A stretch of DNA of 64,000 nt from Chthonomonadia bacterium (GCA_013314755.1 JABUFA010000009.1:1-64000); one strand, 5' to 3'; counted from the stretch's first letter, positions 9,014-17,563 are shown. Notes: generated by a model not told the origin, from the sequence alone. Program-made: numbers and translations.

Positions 9014-9688
9014 GTGATTACACTGCAACAGGTGACCCTGAAAGAGGTGCGCAGCTACCCCAAGGTGCGCGTTTACATAGACGCTGCGAACCAGCAGATG
9101 GCCGCGATTGGCTACACCGAACATGGACACCGCCATGCCGGGGTGGTCTCGTCGGTGACCCGCACGATATGCGAGTCGTTAGGCTACACACCCCGCCAGA
9201 CCGAACTCGCCGCCATCGCCGCCTACCTGCATGACATCGGCAATATGGTCAACCGCAACAATCACCCGGAAATCGGCGCGGTGATTGCCATGAACATTCT
9301 GGACGAGATGGGCATGGACCCGCGCGAGATTGCAGTCGTGGTTGCCGCCATCGGTAATCATGAAGAAGATGACGGCTTGCCTATAGACTACGCTTCCGCC
9401 GCAGTGATTATCGCCGACAAGTCGGATGTGCATTACAGCAGGGTGCAAAATCCGCGCCCGGAGACCTACGACATCCATGACCGGGTGAACCATGCAGTCC
9501 AGCGTTCCAACCTGTACGTGGAGCCAGATAAACGCATCATCCGGCTGGACCTGGAGATCGACACCACCTTCGCCAGCGTGATGGAGTATTTCGAGATTTT
9601 CCTGACGCGCATGGTGATGTGTCGCAAAGCGGCGGAGATACTGGACTGTCGTTTCTGCCTGCGCGTGAACGGGGTGGATCTGGGGTAG
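9014..9688 (+). CDS. HD-domain phosphohydrolase
   Basis: A 224-residue protein of the HD superfamily of metal-dependent phosphohydrolases. The first His lies in GHRHAG (about 39-42) and the HD pair is at 73-74 in YLHDIGN. Further metal ligands are likely in HP (84-85), in IGNHEED (about 115-121), and in the aspartate of IIADKSD. The start is GTG 9014 after AGAGAGGAG. It is six bases after tgt and likely in the same operon. The substrate is unknown. Confidence 0.8.
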   Translation: MITLQQVTLKEVRSYPKVRVYIDAANQQMAAIGYTEHGHRHAGVVSSVTRTICESLGYTPRQTELAAIAAYLHDIGNMVNRNNHPEIGAVIAMNILDEMGMDPREIAVVVAAIGNHEEDDGLPIDYASAAVIIADKSDVHYSRVQNPRPETYDIHDRVNHAVQRSNLYVEPDKRIIRLDLEIDTTFASVMEYFEIFLTRMVMCRKAAEILDCRFCLRVNGVDLG

Positions 9689-9694
9689 TATAAT
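9689..9694 (+). promoter_or_regulatory. TATAAT box overlapping the end of the HD-domain gene
   Basis: A perfect TATAAT starts directly after the TAG stop. A -35 is not convincing. It could start a recF transcript with a leader of about 75 bases that includes the following hairpin repeat. Confidence 0.4.
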
Positions 9695-9715
9695 AGGCTG
9701 AGCAAGTAATACAGA

Positions 9716-9760
9716 CCTCTCCCCGACCCTCTCCTCGCAGGAGAGGGGCAGGGGGAGAGG
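9716..9760. repeat. REP-like double hairpin (CTCTCC family)
   Basis: An inner perfect hairpin CCTCTCCT-CGC-AGGAGAGG (9728-9746) is nested in an outer CCTCTCCCC / GGGGGAGAGG pairing. Related CTCTCCCC/GGGGAGAG blocks recur at 16382-16530 and 23240-23285, so this is a member of an interspersed palindromic repeat family. It may also act as a stem-loop before recF. Confidence 0.6.
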
Positions 9761-9777
9761 TTAATCATATACTATCC

Positions 9778-10914
9778 ATGTATCTCACTCACCTGCAGTT
9801 AAAAAACTTTCGAAACTACGAGTGCCTGCATCTGGAGCCGGATGCGGGGCTGAACCTCATCACCGGTGAAAACGCCCAGGGCAAAACCAATCTGCTGGAA
9901 GCCATCTACCTGCTGGCAACGGGTAGACCCCTGCGGGCGGGCAGGGAGGAAGAGCTCATCCGCTGGGGGGCAGAGGATGCCACCGTCTATGCCCATATCC
10001 ACCGCGAACGGTCGCTGGAGGTGCAGGTACAGATTGACCTGTCGCGCACCCAGCCGAGGGTAGTTCGGGTGGACGGGCAGACCTACCGCGCCGCCCTCGC
10101 GCTGGGGCAGTTCAATGTGGTCGTTTTCAGCGCAATGGACATGGAGATTGTGCGGGGACAGCCCGCCGACCGGCGCAGGTATCTGGACCTCGAAATCAGT
10201 ATGCTCAGCCCCACCTATGTGCGTGCGCTGGCAGGCTATCGTCGTGCGCTGGAACAGCGAAACCGTCTGCTGAAGAGCATCCGCGAGAGCGGCGGCGCGA
10301 TAACCCCTTCCACCATAGAACTGCTGGAGGCATGGGACGAGCAGCTGGTGCGCTACGGCAGCGGGGTGATGGTGGCAAGGGAACGCTTTATCAGCGCTCT
10401 GCGTCCGCTGGCACGCCAGGCACACAGCGAACTATCGGAAGGGCGTGAGGAGCTGGATATCCGCTATGCGCCGTCTATTGAATGGGTATCTCCCGAGCGC
10501 GAACAGGTGGCAGAGTGCTTTCGCCAGCATATCCAGAGGGTGCGCGAGGAGGAACTGCGCCGGGGAAGCACGCTAATCGGTCCCCAGCGCGACGACCTTC
10601 TGCTGTTTGTGGACGGCAAGGAGGCGCGCACCTACGCCTCACAGGGACAACAGCGCACTGCAATGCTCAGCCTCAAGCGCGCCGAGTTCGAACTCACCCT
10701 GCAGGAACGTCAGGAGCCGCCGATTGTGCTGTTGGACGATGTGATGTCCGACCTGGATGACCTGCGGCGCACACAGTTGCTGCGTATGACCCTGCGCGGC
10801 GCGCAGGCGTTCATCACTGCTACCTCCGCCGAGACCTTTCCGCAGGAAATCCTCGCCGCTTCGCGAATGTACCGCGTGCAGGACGGTCAGATACAGCTGG
10901 TGAGTCGCCCATGA
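9778..10914 (+). CDS. recF: DNA replication and repair protein RecF
   Basis: A 378-residue SMC-like ATPase that helps load RecA at single-strand gaps. Walker A GENAQGKT is at residues 30-37. The middle carries PADRRRYLDLEIS. The C-terminus has the ABC-type signature region ASQGQQRTAMLSLKRAEFEL and the Walker B segment PPIVLLDDVMSDLD. The length is normal. The stop overlaps dciA by four bases. Adjacent recF and a DUF721/DciA gene are a well-known arrangement in Actinobacteria and others. Confidence 0.95.
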   Translation: MYLTHLQLKNFRNYECLHLEPDAGLNLITGENAQGKTNLLEAIYLLATGRPLRAGREEELIRWGAEDATVYAHIHRERSLEVQVQIDLSRTQPRVVRVDGQTYRAALALGQFNVVVFSAMDMEIVRGQPADRRRYLDLEISMLSPTYVRALAGYRRALEQRNRLLKSIRESGGAITPSTIELLEAWDEQLVRYGSGVMVARERFISALRPLARQAHSELSEGREELDIRYAPSIEWVSPEREQVAECFRQHIQRVREEELRRGSTLIGPQRDDLLLFVDGKEARTYASQGQQRTAMLSLKRAEFELTLQERQEPPIVLLDDVMSDLDDLRRTQLLRMTLRGAQAFITATSAETFPQEILAASRMYRVQDGQIQLVSRP

Positions 10915-11474
10915 GAAGCCCCGACCTGTTGCGGGATATTTTGGAAGAGGCGGTAGATGTGCTCGGTCTGCGCGAGCGGCTGAAGGCGTTTCGCGCCCTG
11001 CTGGACTGGGAACAGATAGTCGGCAAAACCGTTGCCGCCGCCGCGCAACCGGAAGCGCTGAAAGAGGGAAAGGTCTTTATCGCCGTCAAGAGCAACGCAT
11101 GGATACAGGAGCTGCGCTTCCAGCAGGAGACTATCCTTCAGCGGCTAAACGAACACGCGGGCGATCCCATCTTTACTGAGCTGGTCTTTCGGGTAAAGCC
11201 TCGCTCGCGGAAATCATCGCAGGGTAAAGCCGGCGCCGAGGAGCCTGTGATTGTTGAACCAGAGCTGGACACCAGCACCATCGCCCGCCTGCACGCGCTG
11301 ACCGAACCCATTGCCGATGCCGAGATGCGTGCCCGACTTACTGAGTATCTCGTGGCGCTTCAACGGCTGATGCTGATACGCAAACAGATGGGCTGGCGCG
11401 AATGTACGCGATGTGGTTGTCTGCACCCGGATGAGGAATCAGAGTGTCCCTTCTGCCGCGGGGAGTTTGTGTGA
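10911..11474 (+). CDS. dciA: DciA-like (DUF721) protein with C-terminal zinc ribbon
   Basis: The first 95 or so residues match the DUF721/DciA type (WEQIVGKTVAAAAQPEAL, then VFIAVKSNAWIQELRFQ). DciA loads or assists the replicative helicase. After a linker with a helical segment, the last 25 residues carry CTRCGCLHPDEESECPFC, a four-cysteine zinc ribbon not present in the short DciA proteins I know. It overlaps recF by four bases at its start. Its last 36 bases overlap the end of lpxK, which runs the other way. Confidence 0.82.
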   Translation: MRSPDLLRDILEEAVDVLGLRERLKAFRALLDWEQIVGKTVAAAAQPEALKEGKVFIAVKSNAWIQELRFQQETILQRLNEHAGDPIFTELVFRVKPRSRKSSQGKAGAEEPVIVEPELDTSTIARLHALTEPIADAEMRARLTEYLVALQRLMLIRKQMGWRECTRCGCLHPDEESECPFCRGEFV

Positions 11475-12509
11475 GGCGGCGCGCACGCGCGCATCCAGCC
11501 ACATCCAGAACCCCTCCGAAAAACACACCTCAATGTCCAGCACAGAGATGGGAATATCCAGCACCATGGCGGGCATCTCTTCCAGCTTCACCGCGTCCTT
11601 CTCGGTGGTCACTATTATCTCTGCACCGCACTGCCGGGCGCGTCGCTGCATCTCTTGGACGTCGGCGGGAATGTAGCGATGATGGTCTGCCAGCCTCCAT
11701 GTACCCACCACTTCGGCGCCGGCACGTTTCAGCGTCTCCTCAAAAGAGCCAAAACTGGCAATGCCCGCCACCGCAAACACTCGTCGTGCAAGTATCTGCT
11801 CCATACCGTGTCTGCTTTGCCGGTCGTGCAGTGGGCGCACGCTTGCAGGAGCCTTCTGCCAGGTGAAAATGGAGGTGCACGGAAAGCGAAGAGCAATCTG
11901 TTCGTGGCAGGCGTTTTCGCCGGTTAACAACAGAGCATGGGCACGTTGCAGATGGTCGGGAGGCTCGCGCAGTCTGCCCGCAGGCAATGTCCATCCGTTA
12001 TCAAAAGGGCGCGCGGCGTCCAGCAGAACGAGGTCCACATCCCGGTGCAGCTGCCAGTACTGAAAACCGTCATCCAGTACGAGCAGGTTACATCCGAGCT
12101 GCTCGGTTGCTCTGCGTGCGGTCTTGCGCCGGTCTTTGCCCACCAGCACCGCCACTCCGGGCAGTTTGTGTGCGATGAGTAGCGGCTCATCGCCTGCCTG
12201 TGCTGTGCTGGCAAGGATATGCTCTCCGTCCGACACCACGCCACCGGCATGGCTCATGGTGCCGCCGTAGCCCCGGCTCAGCACCGCCACTCGAAACCCT
12301 CTGCGCTGGAAGTGGCGGCAGATTGCTATCACCACGGGCGTCTTGCCCGTGCCTCCCATTGACAGGTTGCCCACCGAGACGACCACACTGTTCGCGCAAG
12401 CCTGCCGGGGCAGTCGCCACCACAGGTACAGCTTTAATCCTGCGCTGTACAGCAGGGAAAGAGGGACCAGCAGAGCCTGCCACCATTGAAGCCGCTCTCT
12501 ACCTGTCAT
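11439..12509 (-). CDS. lpxK: tetraacyldisaccharide 4'-kinase
   Basis: A 356-residue lipid A kinase that phosphorylates the 4' position of the tetraacyl disaccharide at the inner membrane. The N-terminal hydrophobic segment (about 8-30) precedes the Walker A motif GNLSMGGTGKTPVV. DRR and LDDGFQYWQLHRDVDLVLLDA are family hallmarks. The start ATG at 12509 gives MTGRERLQWW; the longer open frame to 12689 is not needed. The gene implies an LPS-type outer membrane. Its 3' end overlaps dciA by 36 bases in convergent orientation. Confidence 0.92.
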   Translation of the reverse strand: MTGRERLQWWQALLVPLSLLYSAGLKLYLWWRLPRQACANSVVVSVGNLSMGGTGKTPVVIAICRHFQRRGFRVAVLSRGYGGTMSHAGGVVSDGEHILASTAQAGDEPLLIAHKLPGVAVLVGKDRRKTARRATEQLGCNLLVLDDGFQYWQLHRDVDLVLLDAARPFDNGWTLPAGRLREPPDHLQRAHALLLTGENACHEQIALRFPCTSIFTWQKAPASVRPLHDRQSRHGMEQILARRVFAVAGIASFGSFEETLKRAGAEVVGTWRLADHHRYIPADVQEMQRRARQCGAEIIVTTEKDAVKLEEMPAMVLDIPISVLDIEVCFSEGFWMWLDARVRAASHKLPAAEGTL

Positions 12510-12602
12510 GTCAATCTCCGCTTCTCTCGTACGGCTCTGGTTACTCGCATGACAACATGATATACTCTTATAAGAAGATAACTCGTCGACGGAGGTTCCA
12601 CT

Positions 12603-12863
12603 ATGCCCGAAGAGCCTGCAGAAGTGATTGCCCGCAAGCTGGCACGCTGGCGTGAGACGCGCAGAGTTATCTCCGCTCGCTTCAATCACGACCTGCGCGC
12701 GCCGCTCACCGCCATCGTTGGCTTTGCCGAGCTATTAGGCGACGGCGACCTCACTCCTGAACAGCAGAACTACGTCCAGCGCATCCTCGAGGCTGCCGAT
12801 AAGATTGTACACATTCTGGACGACGTGCAAAGGACGCTGGATGAGGTCGAGCAGGAAGCGTAA
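12603..12863 (+). CDS. stand-alone histidine kinase dimerisation/phosphoacceptor (HisKA) domain
   Basis: An 86-residue protein that is essentially one HisKA four-helix-bundle half. The phosphoacceptor H29 lies in NHDLRAPLTAIVGFAELL, followed by a second helix (about 53-83). No HATPase domain, sensor or membrane span is present, and the stop is in frame with no continuation, so this is not a recognisable truncated kinase. The ribosome site GGAGG lies seven bases before ATG. It may be a phosphotransfer or dimerisation partner for another kinase. Its neighbours (lpxK, SRPBCC protein) give no clue. Confidence 0.75.
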   Translation: MPEEPAEVIARKLARWRETRRVISARFNHDLRAPLTAIVGFAELLGDGDLTPEQQNYVQRILEAADKIVHILDDVQRTLDEVEQEA

Positions 12864-12867
12864 CCGC

Positions 12868-13320
12868 TCAGGTTGCCTCTGCCCGCGAACGGATGCCCTC
12901 CAGCACCATCTGCACGTTCTGCTCCAGCTTCTTGTGGATGAGGTTCTTGACCAGCGTGCCCAACAGAGGAACGTTGTACTCGTACTCCAGCCGTGAATGG
13001 AAACGAGTACCTCCTTCCTCCGGGATAAACCGCCATTCCCCCTCCATCTTCTGCAGGTCGCCTTTCAGCAGGCGAAAATGGCACGTATGCGCCTCGTCGT
13101 TCCAGATGTCCTCTTCGGTCCACTTCACACGCATGTTGTTGAACTCACGCACCAGCCCGGTCCATTCGGTTACCGTGCGTGAACCGTCTTCGCTCCGCTC
13201 CAAAACCTTTACCGATTCCAGGTCCGGCATCACCTCCGGGAACCGTTCCACCTCTCTGGCGATAGCGTACACCTTTTCCACCGGCGCGTTAATCCAGATG
13301 CTCAGGTCAATCGTCGGCAT
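12868..13320 (-). CDS. SRPBCC-family (polyketide cyclase-like / START-like) protein
   Basis: A 150-residue protein of the Bet v 1-like fold. The opening IDLSIWINAPVEKVYAIAREVERFPEVMPDLESVKV and the later FHSRLEYEYNVPLLGTLVKNLI are typical of coenzyme Q-binding Coq10-like or cyclase/dehydrase-type lipid-binding proteins. The start is either ATG 13320 or ATG 13329; AGGAGG lies 12 or 3 bases upstream respectively. The ligand is unknown. A TACAAT box lies just upstream on this strand. Confidence 0.8.
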   Translation of the reverse strand: MPTIDLSIWINAPVEKVYAIAREVERFPEVMPDLESVKVLERSEDGSRTVTEWTGLVREFNNMRVKWTEEDIWNDEAHTCHFRLLKGDLQKMEGEWRFIPEEGGTRFHSRLEYEYNVPLLGTLVKNLIHKKLEQNVQMVLEGIRSRAEAT

Positions 13321-13350
13321 AGTGAACATCAACCTCCTGTTGCGCTTACG

Positions 13351-13380
13351 ATTGTAACACGCCTGGGCGTGGGCGTGCAA
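13351..13380 (-). promoter_or_regulatory. promoter for the SRPBCC gene
   Basis: Read on the minus strand: TTGCAC (13380-13375), an 18-base gap, then TACAAT (13356-13351). The leader would be about 15 to 25 bases. Confidence 0.45.
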
Positions 13381-13389
13381 CAGGCTGGC

Positions 13390-13419
13390 TTGCATCCAAT
13401 TGTTGACTAAGGGTATACT
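13390..13419 (+). promoter_or_regulatory. promoter region of the cysM operon
   Basis: TTGCAT (13390-13395) and TATACT (13414-13419) are 18 bases apart, giving a start site about 28 bases before the ATG. A TTGACT at 13403 and a TATAAG at 13423 are also present but only 14 bases apart. Confidence 0.45.
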
Positions 13420-13454
13420 GGCTATAAGGATTAGCCACGCTAAGGAAAAGAAAC

Positions 13455-14408
13455 ATGTGCGCGTGCTTGCATATACCTCAGCCGGTCACTAAATCGGTGC
13501 AGGGAGAGGAGCTGGAAAGCCTGATTGGCAACACGCCGCTGATCCGCCTGCGCCGGGTGATACGCAACCTGTCGCCCGGAGTGCAGGTGTATGTGAAGGC
13601 GGAGTGGTTCAATCCGGGCGGCTCGGTGAAAGACCGTCCGGCTTGGAACATGATCCGCGTCGCCGAGCAGGACGGACAGCTGACGCCGGACAAAATTATC
13701 ATTGATGCCACCTCGGGCAACACGGGTATCGCCTACGCCATGATTGGCGCCGCACGGGGATACCGGGTGCAGCTGTGTCTGCCCGCCAACGCCAACCCGG
13801 AGCGCAAGCGCATCCTGCGCGCCTTCGGCGCGGAGCTGATTCTTACCGACCCGCGCGAGCAGACCGACGGCGCTATCCGCCGGGTGCAGCAGATTGTGGA
13901 GGCAGACCCGGAACGCTACTTCTACCCGGACCAGTACAACAACCCCGCGAACTGGCAGGCGCACTACAACGGCACGGGCGTGGAAATCTGGCAGCAGACG
14001 CAGGGAGAAGTCACGCACTTTGTGGCGGGCATGGGCACGACCGGCACGCTGATGGGCACGGGCAGGCGACTGAAGGAGTACAATCCGCGTGTGCGCCTTG
14101 TCGCCGTGCAACCGGATGGACCCTTTCACGGGCTGGAGGGATTGAAGCATCTGGAGACGGCACTGGTGCCCGGCATCTATGACCCCACTGTACCCGACGA
14201 GCAGATGGAGGTAAGCACCGAATCCGCGCACGCGATGGCGCGTCTGCTGGCGCGCGAGGAAGGACTGTTTGTGGGCATCTCGGCGGCGGGGGCGATATGC
14301 TGTGCCCTGCGGGTGGCAGAAAGTCTGTCGCGCGGGGTGGTGGTGGCGCTGGCGCCCGATGGGGGCAGCCGCTACATCACCGACCCGCTGTGGGAGGAGG
14401 AAGGGTGA
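13455..14408 (+). CDS. cysM: PLP-dependent cysteine synthase, CysM-like
   Basis: A 317-residue fold-type II PLP enzyme. K59 in FNPGGSVKDRPA is the expected Schiff-base lysine. TSGNTGIAYA is the substrate loop, and GMGTTGTLMGTG binds the PLP phosphate. The C-terminal half resembles mycobacterial CysM (LVPGIYDP, FVGISAAGA), which uses O-phosphoserine and the CysO thiocarboxylate rather than free sulfide. The next two genes encode a JAMM peptidase and a CysO-containing fusion, which strongly supports that role. Its stop overlaps the next start (TGATG). True substrate preference cannot be read from sequence alone. Confidence 0.88.
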   Translation: MCACLHIPQPVTKSVQGEELESLIGNTPLIRLRRVIRNLSPGVQVYVKAEWFNPGGSVKDRPAWNMIRVAEQDGQLTPDKIIIDATSGNTGIAYAMIGAARGYRVQLCLPANANPERKRILRAFGAELILTDPREQTDGAIRRVQQIVEADPERYFYPDQYNNPANWQAHYNGTGVEIWQQTQGEVTHFVAGMGTTGTLMGTGRRLKEYNPRVRLVAVQPDGPFHGLEGLKHLETALVPGIYDPTVPDEQMEVSTESAHAMARLLAREEGLFVGISAAGAICCALRVAESLSRGVVVALAPDGGSRYITDPLWEEEG

Positions 14409-14836
14409 TGCTGTCGCTATCGCCGGAACAGGCACAGGCAATTCGCCTGCATGCCAAACAGGAATATCCGCATGAGTGTTGCGGGGCGTTGCTGGGGCAG
14501 GTGATGGGCAACGATGTGCGCTGGGTGGAAGAGGTGGTGCCCGTCACCAACGAGCAGGAGGAAAACCGCGAACGTCGCTTCCTGATCACACCTGAGCAGA
14601 TGATGGCGCTGGAGCGTCGAGCGCGTGAGAAGGGGCTGAAAGTGCTGGGGTTTTACCACTCACACCCCGACCACCCTGCCCGCCCCAGTGAGTACGACCG
14701 CGAGCAGGCTCTGCCATGGTACTCCTATCTGATCCTCTCGGTGCAGAAGGGCAAACCCGCGGAGATGCACTGCTGGCGCCTGCTGGATGACCGCAGCGAT
14801 TTCGAACGAGAACAGATGCAGATTCGAGGTATGTGA
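14408..14836 (+). CDS. JAMM/MPN+ metallopeptidase (Mec+-like)
   Basis: A 142-residue M67-family zinc peptidase with a complete JAMM motif: E23 in PHECCGALLG, then H84-S-H86, S94 and D97 in HSHPDHPARPSEYD. Mycobacterial Mec+ cleaves the cysteine formed on the CysO tail. This protein sits between cysM and a CysO-MoeB-rhodanese fusion, so the same step is likely, and it might also cut the fusion behind its internal diglycine. ATG 14408 overlaps the cysM stop and replaces the longer open frame from 14297. Confidence 0.9.
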   Translation: MLSLSPEQAQAIRLHAKQEYPHECCGALLGQVMGNDVRWVEEVVPVTNEQEENRERRFLITPEQMMALERRAREKGLKVLGFYHSHPDHPARPSEYDREQALPWYSYLILSVQKGKPAEMHCWRLLDDRSDFEREQMQIRGM

Positions 14837-14848
14837 GGTGAACACAAT

Positions 14849-16294
14849 ATGGCAATAACGGTTCTGATACCCAGCGCCCTGCAGAGCTATGCCGGCAACC
14901 AGGGTGAGGTGCAGGTTTCGGCGAGCACGGTAGGCGAAGCCCTGCAGGCTCTGGTGGAGGCTTATCCCGACCTGCGCAAGCACCTGTATAACGAACAGGG
15001 CAAACTGCGCAGCTTCGTGAACGTCTATCTGGGCGATGAGGACACGCGCTACCTGCAGGGGCTGGATACGCCGGTCAAAGACGGAGACACGCTGATGATT
15101 GTGCCCTCCATCGCGGGGGGTGCGCCCTCCGTGACGGAGCCGAGCACGGACGTCGCCCTGAGCAACGAGGAAATCCTGCGCTACAGTCGACATCTCATCC
15201 TGCCCGACGTGGCGATGGAGGGGCAGTTGAAGCTGAAGTCGGCGAAGGTGCTTTGCGTGGGCGCGGGAGGACTGGGAGCACCGCTGGCGCTGTATCTGGC
15301 GGCGGCAGGTGTGGGCACTATCGGGCTGGTGGACTTTGACGTGGTGGACTTTACCAACCTCCAGCGGCAGGTGCTGTATACCACCGAGGACGTCGGTCGC
15401 CCCAAATTGCAGGTCGCGAAAGAGCGTTTGCAGGCGATGAACCCCAATATTGAGGTGCGCACCTACGAAACGCGCCTCACCCGCGAGAACGCCTTAGAGA
15501 TTTTCGCCGATTACGACATCATTGTAGACGGCACCGATAACTTTGCCACGCGCTATCTGGTGAACGACGCCTGTGTGCTGCTGGGCAAGCCCAATGTATA
15601 CGGCTCCATCTTCCGCTTCGAGGGGCAGGCATCGGTGTTCTGGGCGAAGGAGGGACCCTGCTATCGCTGTCTGTATCCCGAGCCTCCGCCGCCCGGTCTG
15701 GTGCCGAGCTGTGCCGAGGGGGGCGTGCTGGGGGTTCTGCCCGGCGTCATCGGCACGATACAGGCGATGGAGACGATAAAGCTCATTCTGGGCAAAGGTG
15801 AGCCGCTGATTGGGCGATTGTTGCTGTTCAACGCGCTGAAGATGCAGTTTCGCGAGCTGAAACTGCGCAAGAACCCGAACTGCCCCATCTGCGGTGAGAA
15901 GCCCATCATCCGCGAGTTGATTGATTACGAGGAGTTCTGCGGCGTGCGCGGCGTGGAGGAGACTCCCGCGGAGGTGGTGGAGCAGATAACACCCACTGAG
16001 CTGAAGCGCAGGCTGGACGCAGGCGAGGACATCTTCCTGCTGGACGTGCGCGAGCCGGTGGAATGGCAGATATGCCGGCTGGAGGGCGCAATGCTGATAC
16101 CCATGAACAGCGTGCCCGCGCGGATGCACGAGCTGGACTCGGCGAAGGAGATGGTGGTGTACTGCCGGTCGGGCAAGCGCAGTGCGCAGATTGTGGCGTT
16201 CCTGAAGGCGGCAGGTTTTCGCAAGGTGAAGAACCTGCAGGGCGGCATCCTGCAGTGGTCGGACGAGGTAGACCCCACCGTGCCGAAGTATTGA
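14849..16294 (+). CDS. CysO/MoaD - MoeB (E1-like) - rhodanese fusion, MoeZ type
   Basis: A 481-residue three-domain protein. Residues 1-91 are a ubiquitin-like sulfur carrier of the CysO/MoaD kind ending in IVPSIAGG (G90-G91). Residues 105-350 are a ThiF/MoeB adenylating domain with GAGGLGAPLALYLAAAG (138-154), a conserved cysteine (C288) and a zinc site C271/C274 plus C345/C348. Residues 380-480 are a rhodanese domain with the active-site loop CRSGKRS (C439). MoeZ adenylates the carrier tail and the rhodanese supplies sulfur. Here the carrier is fused, so its diglycine is internal. The residue after it is alanine, so a cut would be needed to free the tail. Confidence 0.92.
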   Translation: MAITVLIPSALQSYAGNQGEVQVSASTVGEALQALVEAYPDLRKHLYNEQGKLRSFVNVYLGDEDTRYLQGLDTPVKDGDTLMIVPSIAGGAPSVTEPSTDVALSNEEILRYSRHLILPDVAMEGQLKLKSAKVLCVGAGGLGAPLALYLAAAGVGTIGLVDFDVVDFTNLQRQVLYTTEDVGRPKLQVAKERLQAMNPNIEVRTYETRLTRENALEIFADYDIIVDGTDNFATRYLVNDACVLLGKPNVYGSIFRFEGQASVFWAKEGPCYRCLYPEPPPPGLVPSCAEGGVLGVLPGVIGTIQAMETIKLILGKGEPLIGRLLLFNALKMQFRELKLRKNPNCPICGEKPIIRELIDYEEFCGVRGVEETPAEVVEQITPTELKRRLDAGEDIFLLDVREPVEWQICRLEGAMLIPMNSVPARMHELDSAKEMVVYCRSGKRSAQIVAFLKAAGFRKVKNLQGGILQWSDEVDPTVPKY

Positions 16295-16317
16295 GCCTTC
16301 TGGAGGGCGAACCTCTG

Positions 16318-16530
16318 TAGGGGCAACCCCCTGTGGTTGCCCCCTAGCGTGGAACAGCCCCCCTGACCTCCACGCAGGTAGAGAGGAACCCCTCTCCCAG
16401 CCTCTCCCCGACACGGGGAACGGGGTATCTCCCCTTCCCTCGCAGGGAAGGGGCAGGGGGTTAGGTTTTCTCCTCCCCGACGCTGGAAACCCCTCCTAAC
16501 CTCCCCGCAGGCGGGGAGGAGACCTGCTGC
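16318..16530. repeat. REP-like palindrome cluster after the MoeZ-type gene
   Basis: GGGGCAACC (16320-16328) and GGTTGCCCC (16335-16343) form a perfect nine-base-pair hairpin. It is followed by CTCTCC/GGGGAG palindromes to 16530. The same flanks, GAGGGCGAACCT before and CGTGGAACAGCCCC after, recur at 23361-23432. This marks a dispersed repeat rather than a simple terminator. No gene is seen in this gap. Confidence 0.65.
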
Positions 16531-16531
16531 G

Positions 16532-17563
16532 TTACCCCGCCCTGCTCACCTGCGCGAAGGCGTCAATTGCTCGGCTGATGTCTTCGTCGTCTATGTCCTT
16601 GTGCGTGACCAGGCGAATCGTATGCGGAAACACGTCCAGACACAACAAACCCAGTACTTCTAGCTGCTGAACCACCCGCCGCGCCGGCTGCTCGGTTTGC
16701 ACATATACCATGTTGGTCTGTACCGTCTCCATGTCCACCGAAAAGCCGGGCATGTCTGCAATCGCTTCCGCCAGGCGTCGCGCACGGGTGTGGTCCTGAG
16801 CCAGCCGGTCAATCATGGTGTCCAGCGCCACCAGCCCCGCCGCCGCCAGAATCCCTGCCTGACGCATCGCGCCGCCCAGTATTTTGCGCACCCGACGCGC
16901 CTCCTCGATAAAGGCTCGTGAACCGCAAAGCACCGACCCCACCGGGCACGCCAGCCCCTTTGAGAGACAGAACATCACCGAATCGGCACAAGCCGCCAGG
17001 TCTTTCGCGGGCACACCCAGCGCCACCGCAGCGTTGAAAATGCGCGCCCCGTCCAGATGAACCGACACGCCATGCCGTCCAGCCAGATTCCACACCTCGC
17101 GCATATACTCCAGGGGTAGCACCACGCCGCCTGCTGCGTTATGGGTGTTCTCCAGACAGATAAGGCGGGTAGGGGGAGTATGGTCATCGCCCGGGTGGAT
17201 GCGTTTGGCGTACTCTTCCACTGGCACGATACCGCGCACATTGGGCAGGGTGTGCATCTGCACGTTGCTGATAAACGCCGCCGCGCCCAGCTCCCACTTC
17301 ACAATATGGCAGTCCTCATCGATCAATACCTCATCGCCCGGGCGGGTGTGCACCTTGATGGCGATTTCGTTGCCCATCGTGCCGGAGGGAACAAACAGGG
17401 CAGATTCCTTGCCCAGCAGTTCCGCGCTCCTCTCCTGCAGGCGGTTGATGGTTGGGTCCTCTCCGTAGACGTCATCACCCACCTCGGCGTTCGCCATCGC
17501 ACGGCGCATTTCGGGGGTGGGCACGGTCACCGTATCACTGCGCAAATCCACCAGACGCTTCAT
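16532..17563 (-). CDS. ltaE: low-specificity L-threonine aldolase
   Basis: A 343-residue PLP fold-type I enzyme that splits L-threonine or L-allo-threonine into glycine and acetaldehyde. Seen are the N-terminal [32 protein letters not shown] and [12 protein letters not shown]. The PLP-aspartate region is [15 protein letters not shown] and the Schiff-base lysine lies in [19 protein letters not shown] 17563 has GGAGGAG about six bases upstream and gives [10 protein letters not shown]. It is monocistronic, flanked by repeats on both sides. Confidence 0.93.
   Translation of the reverse strand: MKRLVDLRSDTVTVPTPEMRRAMANAEVGDDVYGEDPTINRLQERSAELLGKESALFVPSGTMGNEIAIKVHTRPGDEVLIDEDCHIVKWELGAAAFISNVQMHTLPNVRGIVPVEEYAKRIHPGDDHTPPTRLICLENTHNAAGGVVLPLEYMREVWNLAGRHGVSVHLDGARIFNAAVALGVPAKDLAACADSVMFCLSKGLACPVGSVLCGSRAFIEEARRVRKILGGAMRQAGILAAAGLVALDTMIDRLAQDHTRARRLAEAIADMPGFSVDMETVQTNMVYVQTEQPARRVVQQLEVLGLLCLDVFPHTIRLVTHKDIDDEDISRAIDAFAQVSRAG

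Noticed and set aside
13403-13428. TTGACT with TATAAG as the cysM promoter
   Set aside because: The spacing is only 14 bases, too short for a vegetative promoter; TTGCAT-18-TATACT just upstream fits better.
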